Positions 30,201 to 45,200 of a stretch of 64,000 bases of DNA are shown in pieces. Made by a program: the position numbers and the translations under genes. The notes beneath the pieces are model-generated. The model was given only the letters and a program-made list of their open reading frames with translations, had not been told where the DNA came from and searched no databases. Origin of the DNA: Cliona cf. orientalis (Eukaryota; Porifera; Demospongiae; Clionaida; Clionaidae); NCBI GenBank assembly GCA_963930775.1, contig OZ005700.1:5342609-5406608 (forward strand). The letters run 5' to 3'. Position 1 is the first letter of the stretch. Each line of letters starts with the position of its first letter.

Positions 30201-33200
30201 CGATCCGTGAAAGGTTTCTCCCTCGAAAATTTCCCGCTATACGGTATAACTTACATTACAAAAATGGGCCAGGGGAAGCAATTTTCATGTGGTCAGGCCA
30301 AGTTTAGAGTTTTAAAGTGTTGGGCATGGACATTGGCATGTACAAGTATGCCTAAACTAGGGGGCATGCTCCCCCAGGAAAATTTTGTAATTTATATCCT
30401 CGGAGATTTCTTCTGATGGATTCTGAGACCAGTTTTAACAAGACTTTAAACATCTAAGATTCAGATATTCCATCGGTGCCATTCCAATTTCTATACTTAA
30501 AGCTTTCGATCTAAATAACAAATTTATCTGTAGTAGGAGTATATGAGCCGCCTGAAGGGCGGCGAAGGAGCGTCCCACTACCATAGGGTTGGCTGTAGCA
30601 TGTGTTAGGCGAAGTACTTAAAACTATACTTCCTTATTTGGAACGTGCAGCTGCTGCAGTGCACAGCAGATTACTTTTGTACAAGCCACACTGTACAAGC
30701 TAATTGACTATTAGTCTGTAGCGTGGTTGTAGACTGTGTACTAAGGGAGGTGCTATCACTATGGAGATAGGTCAGAGCTTAACTAATATAGAAGTACCCT
30801 GCAGCTGGCCACTCCATATAAGGTAAAGCATTGCTAATGAACTTTGCTGTCATGCAATTGGATGCTCCTTCCCCGCCCCCCCCCCCCCCCCTCTGATCAT
30901 AGTAGCTAGCTAGCTCAGTAATAATCCATAGTTCAGTATGATAATATTATATTGCACGTGTGCACAGGACGTATTGCGCCAGTATAAGCATGCGCAATAA
31001 TTTTCATGCGTGGGTGGAACACTATCAGGTCACCTTAATTCACACCCATATTATAGGAAGCCATGCATTTGCAACGTTTGCCCGTAAATGGGTGTGACCG
31101 TTTACCGATCAATGTGCATGTTGCTCTACATCAAGTCAAGCAGTGATAACTCTCAATTAATGATGATATTATAGTATCGATATCTCCTAGTATTAGTTTT
31201 CCATCACTACCACTCTTGTTTTGGTGGTTTTTGTTACAAATTATTTTTGTACTTGTATATACCGTAGAAACTGGTTGTTAAGCGCATGCGCTTATAACTC
31301 GCGGCAGCAAGAAAATATGCGCTTAACAAAAAGTATGCGCTTAACAGGAAGCATGCGCTTAATTAAAAGTGCTAAAACACGGTAGGTGGGGCGTGCGTAA
31401 AGAACGAAGAAAGGCCTACAGCGATGGCCAAGAAGCGGCCAGAGAGCGTAATTCTCGACGTTTTCTTCTCCAGCCTACTTCTAGCCTTCTTTCTGGGATC
31501 GTGTAACCGATCGCTCGTCATTCAGGTGGTTTGCTGGGCATATGTGCCTAATAAAGAGCGGTAAAGCTCGCACAAAACTATGCGCTTAATAAAAAGTATG
31601 CGCTTAATAGCGAGCAGCGCTTAACAACCAGTTTCTACGGTATGCATAGGTCCAGCTTATGAAGAACCTTAAATATACTGTACATGTGCACATGAGAGGA
31701 GGCATATCTCTCTTTGTATCCATGCCCTTGGGCATGGCGGCAACTAAGGTAGCCCAATTTGCAAATGATGAATCTCCTTAACTAACATGGTCGTAAAGGC
31801 CTAGTATCTGACTTTAATCTAATTGAAGGGGGGGGGGAACTGGGCACCCTGCTGGCCTCTATGGAGGAAAATTGAAAACCCTATAGCTACAGGACATAAC
31901 ATACCCTCCTTCAATGGCAGACAAATATTTCGTTCCAAACGCCTCAAATGTATCAAGTTTGGTAGACGATTCTCCTCCACAGAGAGCTCCACTACATATG
32001 AGATCCTTGAGGGCAAGACGAACAATTTCCCCTAGGTACTTACCAGAGATCATCTTCTCGTAACTAAAAATACAATGAAATATGTTCACTGATGACAACT
32101 GGTACAATCAATCATTGTAGTCTTACTACATCAGTATCCCAGACCAGTGCCAATATGGTGTATACATGGCACAATACGTAGTACCATAACCTTGCGAAAG
32201 AGGACCAACTACGGAATATCGGTCCACTCACCCACTTTGGGCTCAATATCCTGCTGAGACAACTCCCCCCAAAAATGATTCTGAGCAGCCCCATCCACTA
32301 ACATACAAGGCCTACTATAGCTTAATTGTTGTAGTAATGTAGCTGCCACTGTATGGTTAGCAGCAGACAAGCTGCGCTGTATAGGTGGTGCACAGTGGTT
32401 AGTGGTACACCTTGAACATGGCTAATCTACTGTAAACCACATAAGAGTCAGCTGTGCCCAGGCTCCAGTCATGTTCTGAATGTTGTAAACATGACAGGAG
32501 CCTAGGGACAAGGCTAGTGCTACATGAGCCCCGTTTACACGTACCAAACCAGTTTAAACTGAACCGGATTAAATCGCGTTTACACGCACGCGCTTGACCC
32601 CGAGTTAAGATATTCATAGCCCACTACTATGCACGTAACCCACTTCTAATCCACATCAGGATGTGGGTTACAACCCGGGTCAACTAATTCGGTTTACAAG
32701 TGGATTAGCGCGTTTACACATAAGCGAGTTAGTTTAACACGGATCCTGACCCCGAGTTAAGCCCTACGTGTAAATGGGGCTATGTAGGTATGGTATAGCT
32801 CTACTATAGTACAGCTATATTATGCTCTATACCTACGTAGCTGGTAAGACTGTTACAGCATGTCAAGTATATGCTCATAGGATATTCCTGGCTACATTTA
32901 TTTCACGGATGTTTGTGATTAAAAATGGGTGTGGTTCATTTTAAAAAGTGGGTGTAGTCGCGAAAAGTTTTTGCACACTTTGCGCGCAACTATACTTACA
33001 ATCCCACCATATTAAAATTCCTTGATCTTTCCCTGAAAATACTTGCTTCAAGAGACCTTTACCAGAAAATCGTGCTAAAATTAAAATTGTAATTATTTTT
33101 TTAGCTTACGTTCTATTAGCCTAAACACAATAAGTAGGGATATAGTCTGGATATGCCATATAATATGTAATACATGCTAGTTAAAACACTAATAACTCAG

Positions 33201-36200
33201 AGCAGCTCAAATTCTTAACTTACATATTCAACCTATCTACATATGTATTATGCCCCCACACATCCAATCAGGTATGCCGGAACCAGCTGTATAAAAATTG
33301 TCATTAACGCTCGGCACATGCGCACGAGGGGTAATTACAGTAGTCTGTCTGTCTGTCTGTTACAGCAGTTTGCAACGTTCTTGCATCATGCACAAACGGA
33401 GCGTCATGCGCATGTGCAACGTTTTGACCAATCATTGTTTTTGATGAGGAGAGAGTGCGCGCGCGGGACCGATATTAGGGTCAAGTCAAGGCTGGTGTAC
33501 TGCATGTACTGTACGCAACGCAAGGGACCAGTAAGCAACTAACTAACCATCAGTGCTTGAAACATGCAATCAGCAGGTGACCCGCAGTTTAATGGTCGTG
33601 GTGTGATGGCCGGTGCAAGTAATGCAATCATCTGGTACACCCCTTCAAAGGCCAAGAGTAGCACAACCGGTGAGCATTTAATATTTGGGAATTTATTTTT
33701 GTTCAAACATAACGTTGCATGTTCTGGTGTGCGTGAGGGGCCGGGGGGGGGGGGGGGAGCCTGCTCACAAATTCAGGATTATCAGTACCAGTGATTTATT
33801 TGTGGCTATAATTTCAGTCACCACAGCACTCATACTAAGTCAAGATCATCAATCCTCACCACAAGAGTGACATGATAGTACGATATTTGCATAACTTCAC
33901 CTCCAGATTTGAATCCGCTGTTGCTCTTCGCATGAAACTAGTTGAAGAGTTTAAAGATGTTGTTCCAGACTCATTAAGTTTTAGTGCCGGTTACTTTGAA
34001 GGGCAGAACCATTCTAAGATCTGGTTGGTTACGAGGGAAGATTTTCTGACTACGCATGGAAAATATCCAAAAGGGGAGATTACCTTGTGGTGCGATGGTC
34101 GCGAGTGTCAGAAAGAAGCATAAGAGAGATGAAGTTTCATCAAAGAGACAGGAAAGAGGATGAGGTTGATGACATCTACAAAGAATTGAAGGAGAAGCAT
34201 GGGGGAAAATATGACACTCCAAGGTTACGTCTGTGGGCTAGATCAGTCAGTAGCAAGATACATGATGACTTAGATAGCCCACCCGCGCGGGGTAATTATA
34301 GTATCAGCTCTCAATGGTTAGTATTTCAGGGCCACATACTACATCAGTATAATTATTGTAGCACTATGAGTACGAGAACAGCTAAAACGTCGTCTTCATC
34401 ACAAACTACTACCACCAATCCTGACTTGTAATCTTAGCGTCATATCAATCAACAATATTTACTGTTAAAGGCACTGTATCAGGATATAAGGGCCGTATGT
34501 TACTGTTTTCACGAACATTTGAAATCAACTGCATAACGCGACATCAAGTGTGTGCAAGTGCAGGCAGTATCACTGGTTGCATGGCACCTACCACGCCCAC
34601 AGGTGCGAGCCATACGCACCTTAAGATGGTAGATAAACACAGAAATGAAGACTAAACATCGAAAGGAGAAACAGACTCTTCTTCATTGCTCAGTACCCTC
34701 GCAATGCTAATTTCGCTAGCTCTCTCGCCCGATCGCGGGCGCAGTGCTACACCAGCTGATCAGGCACGGGTTAAGTGGCGTGATCCCAATGTCACAAAAC
34801 CGCAATGCACAGAGTGCATATATGGACGTTCCTATTTTCCTGGCCCAGAAAAATACAAAAAACGTCATGATTTATCCGCTATATGCTGCCTCTAAGGTAC
34901 TAACATAATTATGTGGGCATGTATTACACCTAAGCCACATCAAAGTCACAAGTGAGGTGCATGTTGCATGATCACACCCTTTTAATGTCTTTCAGGGGTG
35001 TGGCTGCTATAGCCGGAAGTATTCATTTCATGTTTTCAATTGACCAGAAGCATAAGGGAGGGGCCAGGCCATGCCCAAAACAGCACCACCCTGTGTCTCA
35101 AGGACCACCATTCTCAATCAAGGCCACCGGATGTCCACAATCTGTGATTGGCTAAGGCTGCTTTTGCAGCTGAATGCTATCCATGGTAGTACGAGGAGGG
35201 CCAGCATGTCCTTTGCATCATCCTTCCAGAAACCCACCAATAATAATTAATCAGCTGTTAGTAGCCTTGTAGCATCCCTGAGGACTGCTTGTCCAAAGTT
35301 CACTGCATTCATCGCCTCTGCTGGAGGCCTGTAATAATGTTGATAGAAAGTGTCCACTGAAGACCAGCCAGCTCTAGCCATTATTTGTTATGTTGACATG
35401 CCTGCCATGGCCGCCTTGTTAAGTATGCTGAGAACACCTCTGTGTCCAAGCCACTTGCTTTCAAAACCTGCTTGATCCATCTGGCAATTGTACATGATTG
35501 AACTGGCCTATGAGGTGCTTGATATGACAGAAACAATCGCTGGCTCTTCTCTGTAGCCCTAAATTGAGAAGTCGCAGTTATGTAAACTGTCGAACAGTCG
35601 ACAGGACATAATCTGAAGACTTTCCTCCGACCTGATCTGGTGCGTTTTGCAACACCCTTCATTGCTAGTACCACTCCTTCGGGAGTTGATCGCTGACCTT
35701 GAAGTGTTAATCTTGCTAAACCTGAAGATCTATGAGCCAACACCAGAGCCAGTAGCATTGCAAGCTTCTGAGTGAGGTACTTGAGAGCCATCTACTTGTT
35801 ATTACACAAGGTCTGCAAAAAAGAAGTGACCTTTGTGACATCCCATGTGCAATCACAGCATGGGAGTGGAGGTCGAAGGTTATAAACTCCCTTCTGGAGT
35901 CTGCAAACTAGTGGGTGCTTTCCCACTGGAAATCCCTCAATTGGCAAATAAGCCGATGAAATCACTGAACGATAGCAGTTCAGTGATCTGTATTGCTTGC
36001 CATCCTGAAATTCCTTGGCCAAAAATAAATCTGCTGCAAAAGGATTGGTATTCTCTGATGAACACCAGGTCTGCCATTTCCTCCATGCAGAGTCATAATT
36101 AGCTTCTATTTTGTTCGCCAGGATGCCAAGATGAGGTCAATAGCCTCTTGTGGAATTCCTTTTGCTCCAAAGGCATCCTGAGACCTTGCAAATGACTGGT

Positions 36201-39200
36201 TGAGGCAGATTGCTCATTATGGGGCAGTCGCAGTTGGGAGATGGCTCTACTATCCCTGGCTGTTGGGGAAGCAGGATGGGAATGTCTACAAGTATTTGAA
36301 GCAGTTGAGGGAACCAAGCTTGAGTGTGAAACAACTATCACAAATGTTGCTGTTTGTGTTTGAACCTAGAATAGTACACATGAAATTAGGTATCAAGGTG
36401 GGTGTGGGTGTGCATGACAAAAAATTGGCCGTAAAGTTGAGTTTTCCAGGTAGATGCTGTGCTCTGAGATGAATGTATCGTTGAAGATACCACTGCCATA
36501 ACTCCTTCGTCAACTGTGTTAACAAAAAGGATACGGCCCCCCCCCCATTTTGTTGACATATGCCACAACTGTAATATTGTCCGACTTCAAGAGCACCGAG
36601 GTTACCTCCCTGTTCTTGCAAAAAGCCTGCACCCCGAAGGTTGCCGCCATCAATTGCAGTACACTGATGTGAAGAATTTTCTCCTCCTGAGACCAACAAC
36701 CTCCTGTGAAATCTCTGCTGCAATATGCTCCCCAGCCCTTCTTGGAGGCATCCGTCTCTATTTCCATCTCTGGTTCTATGTGGTGAGTGGTCTTCCTGTT
36801 CCAATTCCCCAGGTTGTTGATCCATTACTCCAGATCTTCTTGAGCAGGAGGTGAAATTTTCATCAAGCCGTCAAAGCCTGATACTCGGAGCGCTTTATGT
36901 TTTAGCTGCTGGAGGCTGCAATAGTGAAGGGGAGCTGGATGGCCAGTATCACCACTGATAATTTGCCTATGAAGCTTGCTAGTGCTCTCACCGACACCTG
37001 ATTCTGAGAGAGAAGCTGGCGTGCTTCTTGTTGTATCTGTGACAACTTCTGTTGTGGTAGCTGCACCTCCTTCGCCACTGAATCCAGCACAAATCCCAGA
37101 AACACAATAGGGGGTCATCCCTACACTTGCTTTTCTCGATTATAGCTATCATGTGTCTGTTGATGATGATTCATTGGTGCTATCCTTAACCAAGAGAAAT
37201 TCAAGTTATCCCCTAGCTATTGTTATGGCTTATAGGGGTGAGGGGATTGACTGTCACATTACTGCCTGGTTAGTTTATTCCTGCACCTACTCAAAAAGCA
37301 AGTGTAGGGATGTATGGTGGACATGATTATACCTACAAATCTTGTTTGTATACTTTTTGGCCCTCCCATTCCTACTTCACCCTTCAATATACTTGTTCCT
37401 GTTCTTTTTTGTTCCTCTTTAGTGCAATTCATCAATGCTATCTATTATGATGTTCTCATTAACTTTTTAACTTCATTTCAATGGTGCAGTGGTAGCTATA
37501 ATAATAGTATACGTATCCAGGATGACAAGCCGAAATTGCTCGCGCGCGAGTCTTAGCCACGCCCCTCACTACGTCGTCGTTACTGTATCGAGGCCACGGC
37601 CGCAGGCGAGCTCTATATCTCGGCATATAAACAGTCAGCTCAGTGACTAGCCTTGTTCCCAGACCCAGACAAGCTGCTATCAACATTCAACTTACTAGTT
37701 TTTAAGGTTTGCTCCCTGAACAGAAGTTTTTCACGGCCTAGCGTGTTCTCAGGCTTCTGTCAGGTCTAGTGTGCCCGCATGCACCGCGCGTGATCAATAA
37801 CACGATCGATGCGGTGGCATGCAGTGCCAGCGCCATTGAACTGTCACATCACCATGGTAACACATTATGAGCATGCGCATTATATGATAAAACAGTGTAT
37901 AAGACACACCCAATCGTACAATGCGCTGACCAAACCCACCATTATGTAACTGTCATGATAACACAAAACTAGTGTGATACTGCACTGCGCGCTACAAAAT
38001 AGAGTGGATTTATATGAGAACTAAGGTAAGCGGTCCAGAGAGTCTTGAGTTAGCCCTGGTAATGAAAAAGAAAGAAAGATTGACAATTGGCTATTTTTTA
38101 CACAGCTGCTTCAGGCATACCTGATCATTTCCATGGATGTGTGGGGGCTTGACAGATAGATATTCTGGCATAGATCATGATTATGAGTTAAAAATCTTAA
38201 AATTTAAGTTGCTCTGAGTTACTTATGTTTTTGTAATGTATTATTATATGGCAATATCCAGGCCATCCCGACTCTATGATTACCGAATAGTAGCCGTGGC
38301 TACTATTAATTTTAGCCTTGCTGGAGTGCGGCTACTAATCGAGGGCGGCTCTTATTCGAAGACGGCTTTGGAGGGATATCTTTGCACAGATCCGGTGGTA
38401 TCTTGTTGTGATAGACTAGTTTTTCAGGACTACTTTTTGAATAGTCGAGATATGATGATCGAAAACAGCAGCAGAATCAAGCCAGGGATGTCTTCTGTCA
38501 TGTTTTTGCCTCGAACTGACGATCGCTCATGGCGTGCGAACGTGGCCACACCCACTTAATTGTGTTCACCAGCTACTATTCAGGGTGCGGCTTCTATTCG
38601 AATAAATACGGTATGTGGTTACCACAAGTTTCTGTCACATGATTATGGCCCACACAACCATCATTGGTTATTGTATTGGCATCCTGGTGCAACACTATGG
38701 CTTGTTTAGATCCCTTGGTCTACACATGTACGACCTTTGATACTTACAGTTGCTGTCCATGATTGATGACCTCATCATCAAGTTGGCGATCATAGGGGGT
38801 CATCCACTTGTCAAGCTTGCCATCATCACCAAAGGCACCCCACTCTGTGTTAATAATAACTTGAGAGTAACGTTTACGGTCTCCATTAAACTTGGGTATA
38901 GCATCCAGACTCTCCATGTAGCAGGCATTTGTGCCTGTGCCTAGAATTAGCCCGATATTACAGTCTGGTACCTCATTACCCACAGCAAGCTGGGTCCCCG
39001 TTGTATCATTGACCAATGCAACCACATCGACTTTGACATCCTGTAGTATGAAGTAAGAACATATATCTCTAACAAAGTAGCTGTAGTCTATTGAATACTT
39101 ACTCCTCTCCTGTCGAAAGCAGCCTTTAGTAACTGGACAACATCCTCACCCTCAGCTCCAGTGGCCTTGAAGTCTTTTGTCCAGCGTATTAGCCTTCCAG

Positions 39201-42200
39201 AAATGAGGCTTTCCTGCTTCACGGGAAAGGAAAATGTGAATCCCAGGGGCAACTTCTTTGTAATTTTTCTATCCTTGATGAACTTGGCCACAGAGTTGGC
39301 AATGAAATCAAATAAGACTTCTTGTGATGACTGCTTAGTCTCATCATCAATAAAGAGCTTCACAAACTCTTGCTCTGTTTTTCCATTGTGGATCTCTACA
39401 GTGACAGCATCCAGCATGCAATTACAATAATAAATTTGCATAAAAAAGGTAATACAATGTAACGTAATGTAAATAAAATATTTGAGATACTGGGAAGCCA
39501 TTCACGAAAAATTACTCATAATTATGAGCACACAGAATGCGTTGCACCTGCCACATGGAAATTTCTTGGAAGCGGAATTTTGATTCACACTGTACCTAAT
39601 ACCGTAGGTTGGGTTTTAATTGCGAGTATCTATTAATTGCGAATTGCGAGTTTTTCTATGTTTCGCAATTAATAGATTCTAAACGTGCACGTATACTATA
39701 GTACGGTACGGGGTCGTCCATCGCACTTATTGGATTCGCAATTTGGCCTGACTTGACTAGAACGCAATTATTAAACTACGCAATTAAAACCCATCCTATG
39801 GTAATTAAAGATCTTGTACTTTAAGTGTTTCCCCATATGTTTGTATAGGGAAGCCATGCATTTACAATGTTTCCGCCCATGTGCTACGTGATGGGTGGGG
39901 CTATTTGCGCACTTAAACGTAACAATTAACCTCTACCAGATTTGCTCAAAATTGGGGCATAGGAAGCCTGCTTGCATATTGTATGGCTCTACAGGCAATG
40001 CAATCTACACCTGTAGCTCATAGGCGTAGCTACCTATATGATATGGCCAGTACGGCCATGGTCGCACCACATTTTGGGCCTAGATCTTCCCATCAGCTCT
40101 GGCACAACAGCCATGTCAGTAGTTCAGTGATAAATGATAATCGATGACTGGAAGCTACTACCAGCAATAAACTTACTGGCCTCTAAAATTCGCTCCTTAA
40201 AAAGCAGTTCTCATCGCTACCAGCCTTCTTTGTACAGCCAGCTACCTTCGAGAACGTGTTTAATTAGGGGTGTGGTCAACATTTTGGGGGCATGGCTAAA
40301 AATTTTGTGCGCGTGCTTTGTGCACGAAGTGTGTCATACCACATCATATTTGCTAGCTACGTCACTACTGTATAGGGAAAATTTGGTGGATCAGCCAGCC
40401 AGCGACCAAATTAAAATCCACCAATCTTAAGCCATTCATATATTTTGCACACACGAATGCGATCGTGCACTGCAAAGCAAATTGGTGGGTATGGTCTTTG
40501 TACTAACTCTGTACCCTATCACTTGCTCCCACCGAGTTACCGAACCTTCAAGGCTCATTTTCAGTTTAATCTTTCATTGATGGTCAGAATCCAAATACTG
40601 TCTCCGTACGCAGTGCTCCATACAAGCTCGATTGAACTGGATTGATTATATATATATAGCAAGCCACTCACTCTCCTCAATGATCTCAAGCATGCATGCA
40701 CATGCGGCAGGTTCAAGGTGTAGCTTGATCAAACTCGGCCACTAAAATCCGCCAAAATATTTTTGCTCTTGCTGATTAATTCCCGCCAAATTTTCAGGCT
40801 ATACGGTATATTATTATTATGTGGTTTTCTGGAAATGGTTTTGTGTATTATAAATTCAGTGTATGTATGTATGTATACCGGCTCGAGATACCTATAGTTT
40901 GAAACTAATTACAGTGTTTCCTCTAGGACTGAATTCAAACAGGGTGGTTGAGTGTTAACATTACTATCACTGAATATTATTACTAGTGGTGATGAAAATC
41001 ATCTGTGCGGGGCGAGCCTTCGCAAAAATCATAAGATTCCTTTGCAAAACGGCATGGGGCTACAGTGGTACCCCAAACTACAACAGCATATTATGTCAGT
41101 TGCATTAGTAGTAGTAGCCTTAGACTAATATCATAGGCCTGAGAAGTTATCACAAGAGTGCAAATATACACTGCTTAACCTAGTAGTCCAATGATAGCAA
41201 GGTGTACTCCAGAATCCAGTCTACATGCCAGCCATCATAGGACAAGCCTGCATCCATGCTCAGAGTAGATCTAGCAGTGATGTTAATTATGGACCTAAGC
41301 CTTGTCATAGTAGCCCAGCACTCACCTTTTCAGTTTCATGGCTTTGCGTACGCTGTACAGGTCACTTCCGTGCATGTGTGTGACGATCATTACCTCATGC
41401 GTTCAAAATTTAACTCTCTCCTCACTGAAATGATCACCCCACAAACATACCATTATATATACATATATATACATATAAAACCGCTTCCTGTCTCTCGTGT
41501 ATTCGGGGCTCGCTCAGGCTTGCCCCGAATTATGGATATTATATTGGCCATGAAGAGGGAATGATTTAATTGCTTTACAGGCATATTATGCAATGTGCAC
41601 TTGGATAGTCACTGTGTATGCACAATCTACTATGTGTGCATGTGCTGTGTACACTAGTACAGCCACATTTCAACCACTAGTAGTGTGTCTCTGAGCTGAT
41701 TGTGGGAAGCCAAACATACCCACAACACTTGCATGGGAACTACTACCATACTGCAAACCACTGTGCAACTGTCAGCATTATTGCAAACCAGCCACTCACA
41801 AACAGGGCGGGGCGCCCCTTTTTAAGTATAGTAGCGGAAACACTGTAATTACACACTAAGTAGGAAAAAAAAGCAGTTAAATAAAATTACACACTAAGTA
41901 GAAAAAAAAAGAAAATAATTCGTGGGGGAACTGGGAGTAGCTGGGGACATAAGTTTTACATGGGCACGCAGAATGGGTCGAAACACGAAATTTGATGGCG
42001 TAGAATTTTGATTCACACCTTAGAATTAAAGTTACGGCCCTTTAAAGTTTTCCCATATGTTTGTATAGGGAAGCCATGTGTTTGCAATGTTTTCCGCCCA
42101 CGCACTATGTGAAAAACGGGGAATACCCGTGGTGTGCGTTATTTAGAAAATTTCTCAAAATTGGAGTACAGTCGAGCCTCCGAACAAAGGACACTTTGGG

Positions 42201-45200
42201 AACGGGCCTCTTGTCTTTTGCTCGGAGGTTGTCCCTATCTCGGAGGTTAATGATTTTTCAACCCATTTTGATTGTATTATCCTTAATAAGTTAGTAAATA
42301 CACTGAAATGCATAAGAGCAGTAGAGATGATAATCAAGTGGTTGGTATCTTCTGTTTTCAGTATCAACATAGCACAGGCTGATTTTTTTTGTTTCTGAAG
42401 TACTGGCTACTCCAAATCGTTATCTGGATTCAAGGCTAATATTATTATCGCGCATGCAGCATAATATCGCGACAGCCTAGATTGCGACAAAGGTGGGCGT
42501 GGCATCATTAATTTAAGGGCGTAGTTTCCGGATGTCCGCTATTTAGAGGCAGTTTTGCATTGAAAAGTCGTGTTGGGAGCTTGGATCTTGTCCGCTGTCC
42601 GGAATCGAGAAGCGTCCGCTTCTCGGAGGTTGCTAATGTACTATACTATAACTATGCTAAATTCAATTGGTAACACGGCACTTGTCCGCTGTAGAGAGGC
42701 TGTCCGCTTCTCGGAGGGTCCGTTATCAGAGGCTCGACTGTATAGGTTGTTTGCTTAATTGCTTTGTATGCATGGCTCTGCTGTGCATCCTAGGTCGTTT
42801 GCTTGCTTTGTATGGCTCCACTGTGCATCCTAGGTGTATTATGTGGTTTTCTGGATAATTTTTTTCTGCTTAGTGTGCACGCTAGCTTGAAGCAAAGTTA
42901 AATAATTAAATAATTAATCTAATTCATGGGGGGTTTGGTTTGGGAGCACTTGGGGGGGGGGGGGGGTAATTTTTACATGGGCACGCAGAATGGGTCAAAA
43001 CTAGAGATTTGACCTAGCTGAAAGAATTTTGATTCACGCCTTAGAATTAAAGTTATGGCCCTTTGAAGTTTTCCCATATGTTTGTATAGGAAGCCATGCA
43101 CTTGCAATGTTTTCCGCCCATGCGCTACGTGAGGGGCGGGGCCACGCGCGCACATCAACGTGACGACCATTACCTACTTTGGTCAAAATTGATGTATAGG
43201 CTGCCTGCTTGCATTGTATATGGCTCTACTACGCATCAAGCTCAACTATGTGGTGGTTTCTGGACAATTTTTTTTCTGCTTAGTGTGTGGTCTGCTTGTT
43301 AATTACACACTAAGTAGAAAAAAATTTTAAATAATTAATCTAATGTTCGAGACTTTTGGGACCACTTCAGGCCATAATTTTTATATGGGCACGCAGAGTG
43401 AGTCAAACTAAAAAGATGTTAAAGCTGGAATTTTAATTTTCACTTTCAGTATCAAGATACAGCACCCTTTACATTGGCATAGGAAGCCATGCATTTGCAA
43501 TGTTTGCCTATAAAAAATTACGGGCGGGCGGGGTACGTTGACGACCCTTTACCGAACACTGTGCATAGTGCTATTTGGATGCCTGCTTGCATTGTATGGC
43601 TCTACTATGCGTCCAGTCGACTGTGTGGTGGTTTTCGGACCAATTTTTTTTTTCTGCTTAGTGTGTGGTCCCCTTGAAAAAAAATTAAAAAACAAGGAGA
43701 GCACGTTTAGTGAGTGTGTCAGCTCCCTTGAAACTAATCTATCGTGTTTATGCAAATAAAACGCAAGATCTAATTAGCACTAGAAAATTCGCGTTCTAGG
43801 CCATTTCATATATATAATACATATTTAAATGTAGCTAGAGTGTGATGATTTAATTACCAGAATTAAAAATTCAAATCGTATAATTATTGTTTAATTAGCT
43901 AATTGCATATTCTAGCTATTAAGCATAAACACAGTAAGTTATATAAAAATGTTTAACTAGCTACTGGGGCTCCAGCTAGGGAGCGCATTATAATTTGGGA
44001 CATGCATGGCGGGTATGCAGAATATATATATTATATATACAAGCAGGGGGGCTCGCTTCGCTCGCCCCCTGCTGCACATGATTGTTGTATTTTGGCATCT
44101 GTTAGGAATCCACAAAGTAGCGGACATGCATGCATGTACTCAATAAGTCTCAGTTGAACACTGTGCCACTACTCTTACGAAGGTATGGCCGGCCACTGCT
44201 AGTTTAATTAATTAAGCAAGAGGCTGACATCGCCCTTTACCTGCACAGTTTTGGAACATTCTATCGAGCATGCGCATGCACACATACTGCATGTGCCACT
44301 ACTCTTTGTATTAGGGTGCACGGCCACAGGCCAGAGTGCTAGTGTAATTGCAACTGCAGGTTAGCAAAGTGGCTAAAGCCGCCCTTTACCTATGTTCTGG
44401 AACATTCTATTGAGCATGCGCATTCATGGCATCCTGTTTGAGCACATGGCTAAATCAATCAACTGTCCAAAAAAGTCGTTAGCTTGCTCGTAGCTCCCCT
44501 CGCAAGACTCGAGAACGCGAGAAGTCAAAGTCAGAATCTACTACCTCCGTGATGATCACTCGGACAATGTCTTCTCACGAATCGAGCTGCTTACCTAACT
44601 GCAGGCCACTGAATGTAAGTCTCCATTTGTTGCTTGGTTTTGTACAATCCGTCTAAGAAGCTAGTGTTTGTGCCTGTAGCTAGTGCCAAGGCTGGCACTC
44701 GCAGAGATCGTCTTCTTGTAGCATGTAGTGCTCGAAGGCTCGAGGTATAGCATCTTATGTCGCGGGATCAATTCACTTCCGCTGACCCTCCGTTACGGAC
44801 GGACGGACGGACAACTATAATTTTAATATATGATATATTGCTCAAATATATAACAATCGAGAGATTTACACCTTAGATTTAAAGTTACACCTGTTCAAAT
44901 GTTTCCTATATATAATGCATGTATATAGGCCTATATACAGCTATAGGGAAGCCCTATATTTACAGATCTGGTGTGCACTATTTAGAAACATGCTGGCCGG
45001 CCAGAATATTAATTGGAGTATGGGCTATATTTATTATATATGTGTATCTATAGGGGTAGTATGTATTGGTTCCTAGCTGGACAATTTTTTTCTGCTTAGT
45101 GTGTACGTCAGCTCCCTTAAGAAAAAATTAAACTAACAATTGATAAGTAAGGAGCTATATATAGAGCACAATTAATATAATCAAGAGAAATGGTAAATAA

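Noticed and set aside
37640-37680. Further family end at CTAGCCTTGTTCCCAGACCC
   Set aside because: Resembles the TAGTCTCGTCCCCAGACCCC tip but no inverted partner or duplication was found, so not counted as a family member.
41858-43700. CRISPR-like regularly spaced repeats
   Set aside because: Units are about 400 bp, similar throughout and end in inverted repeats. This is a cluster of small transposons in a eukaryotic genome.
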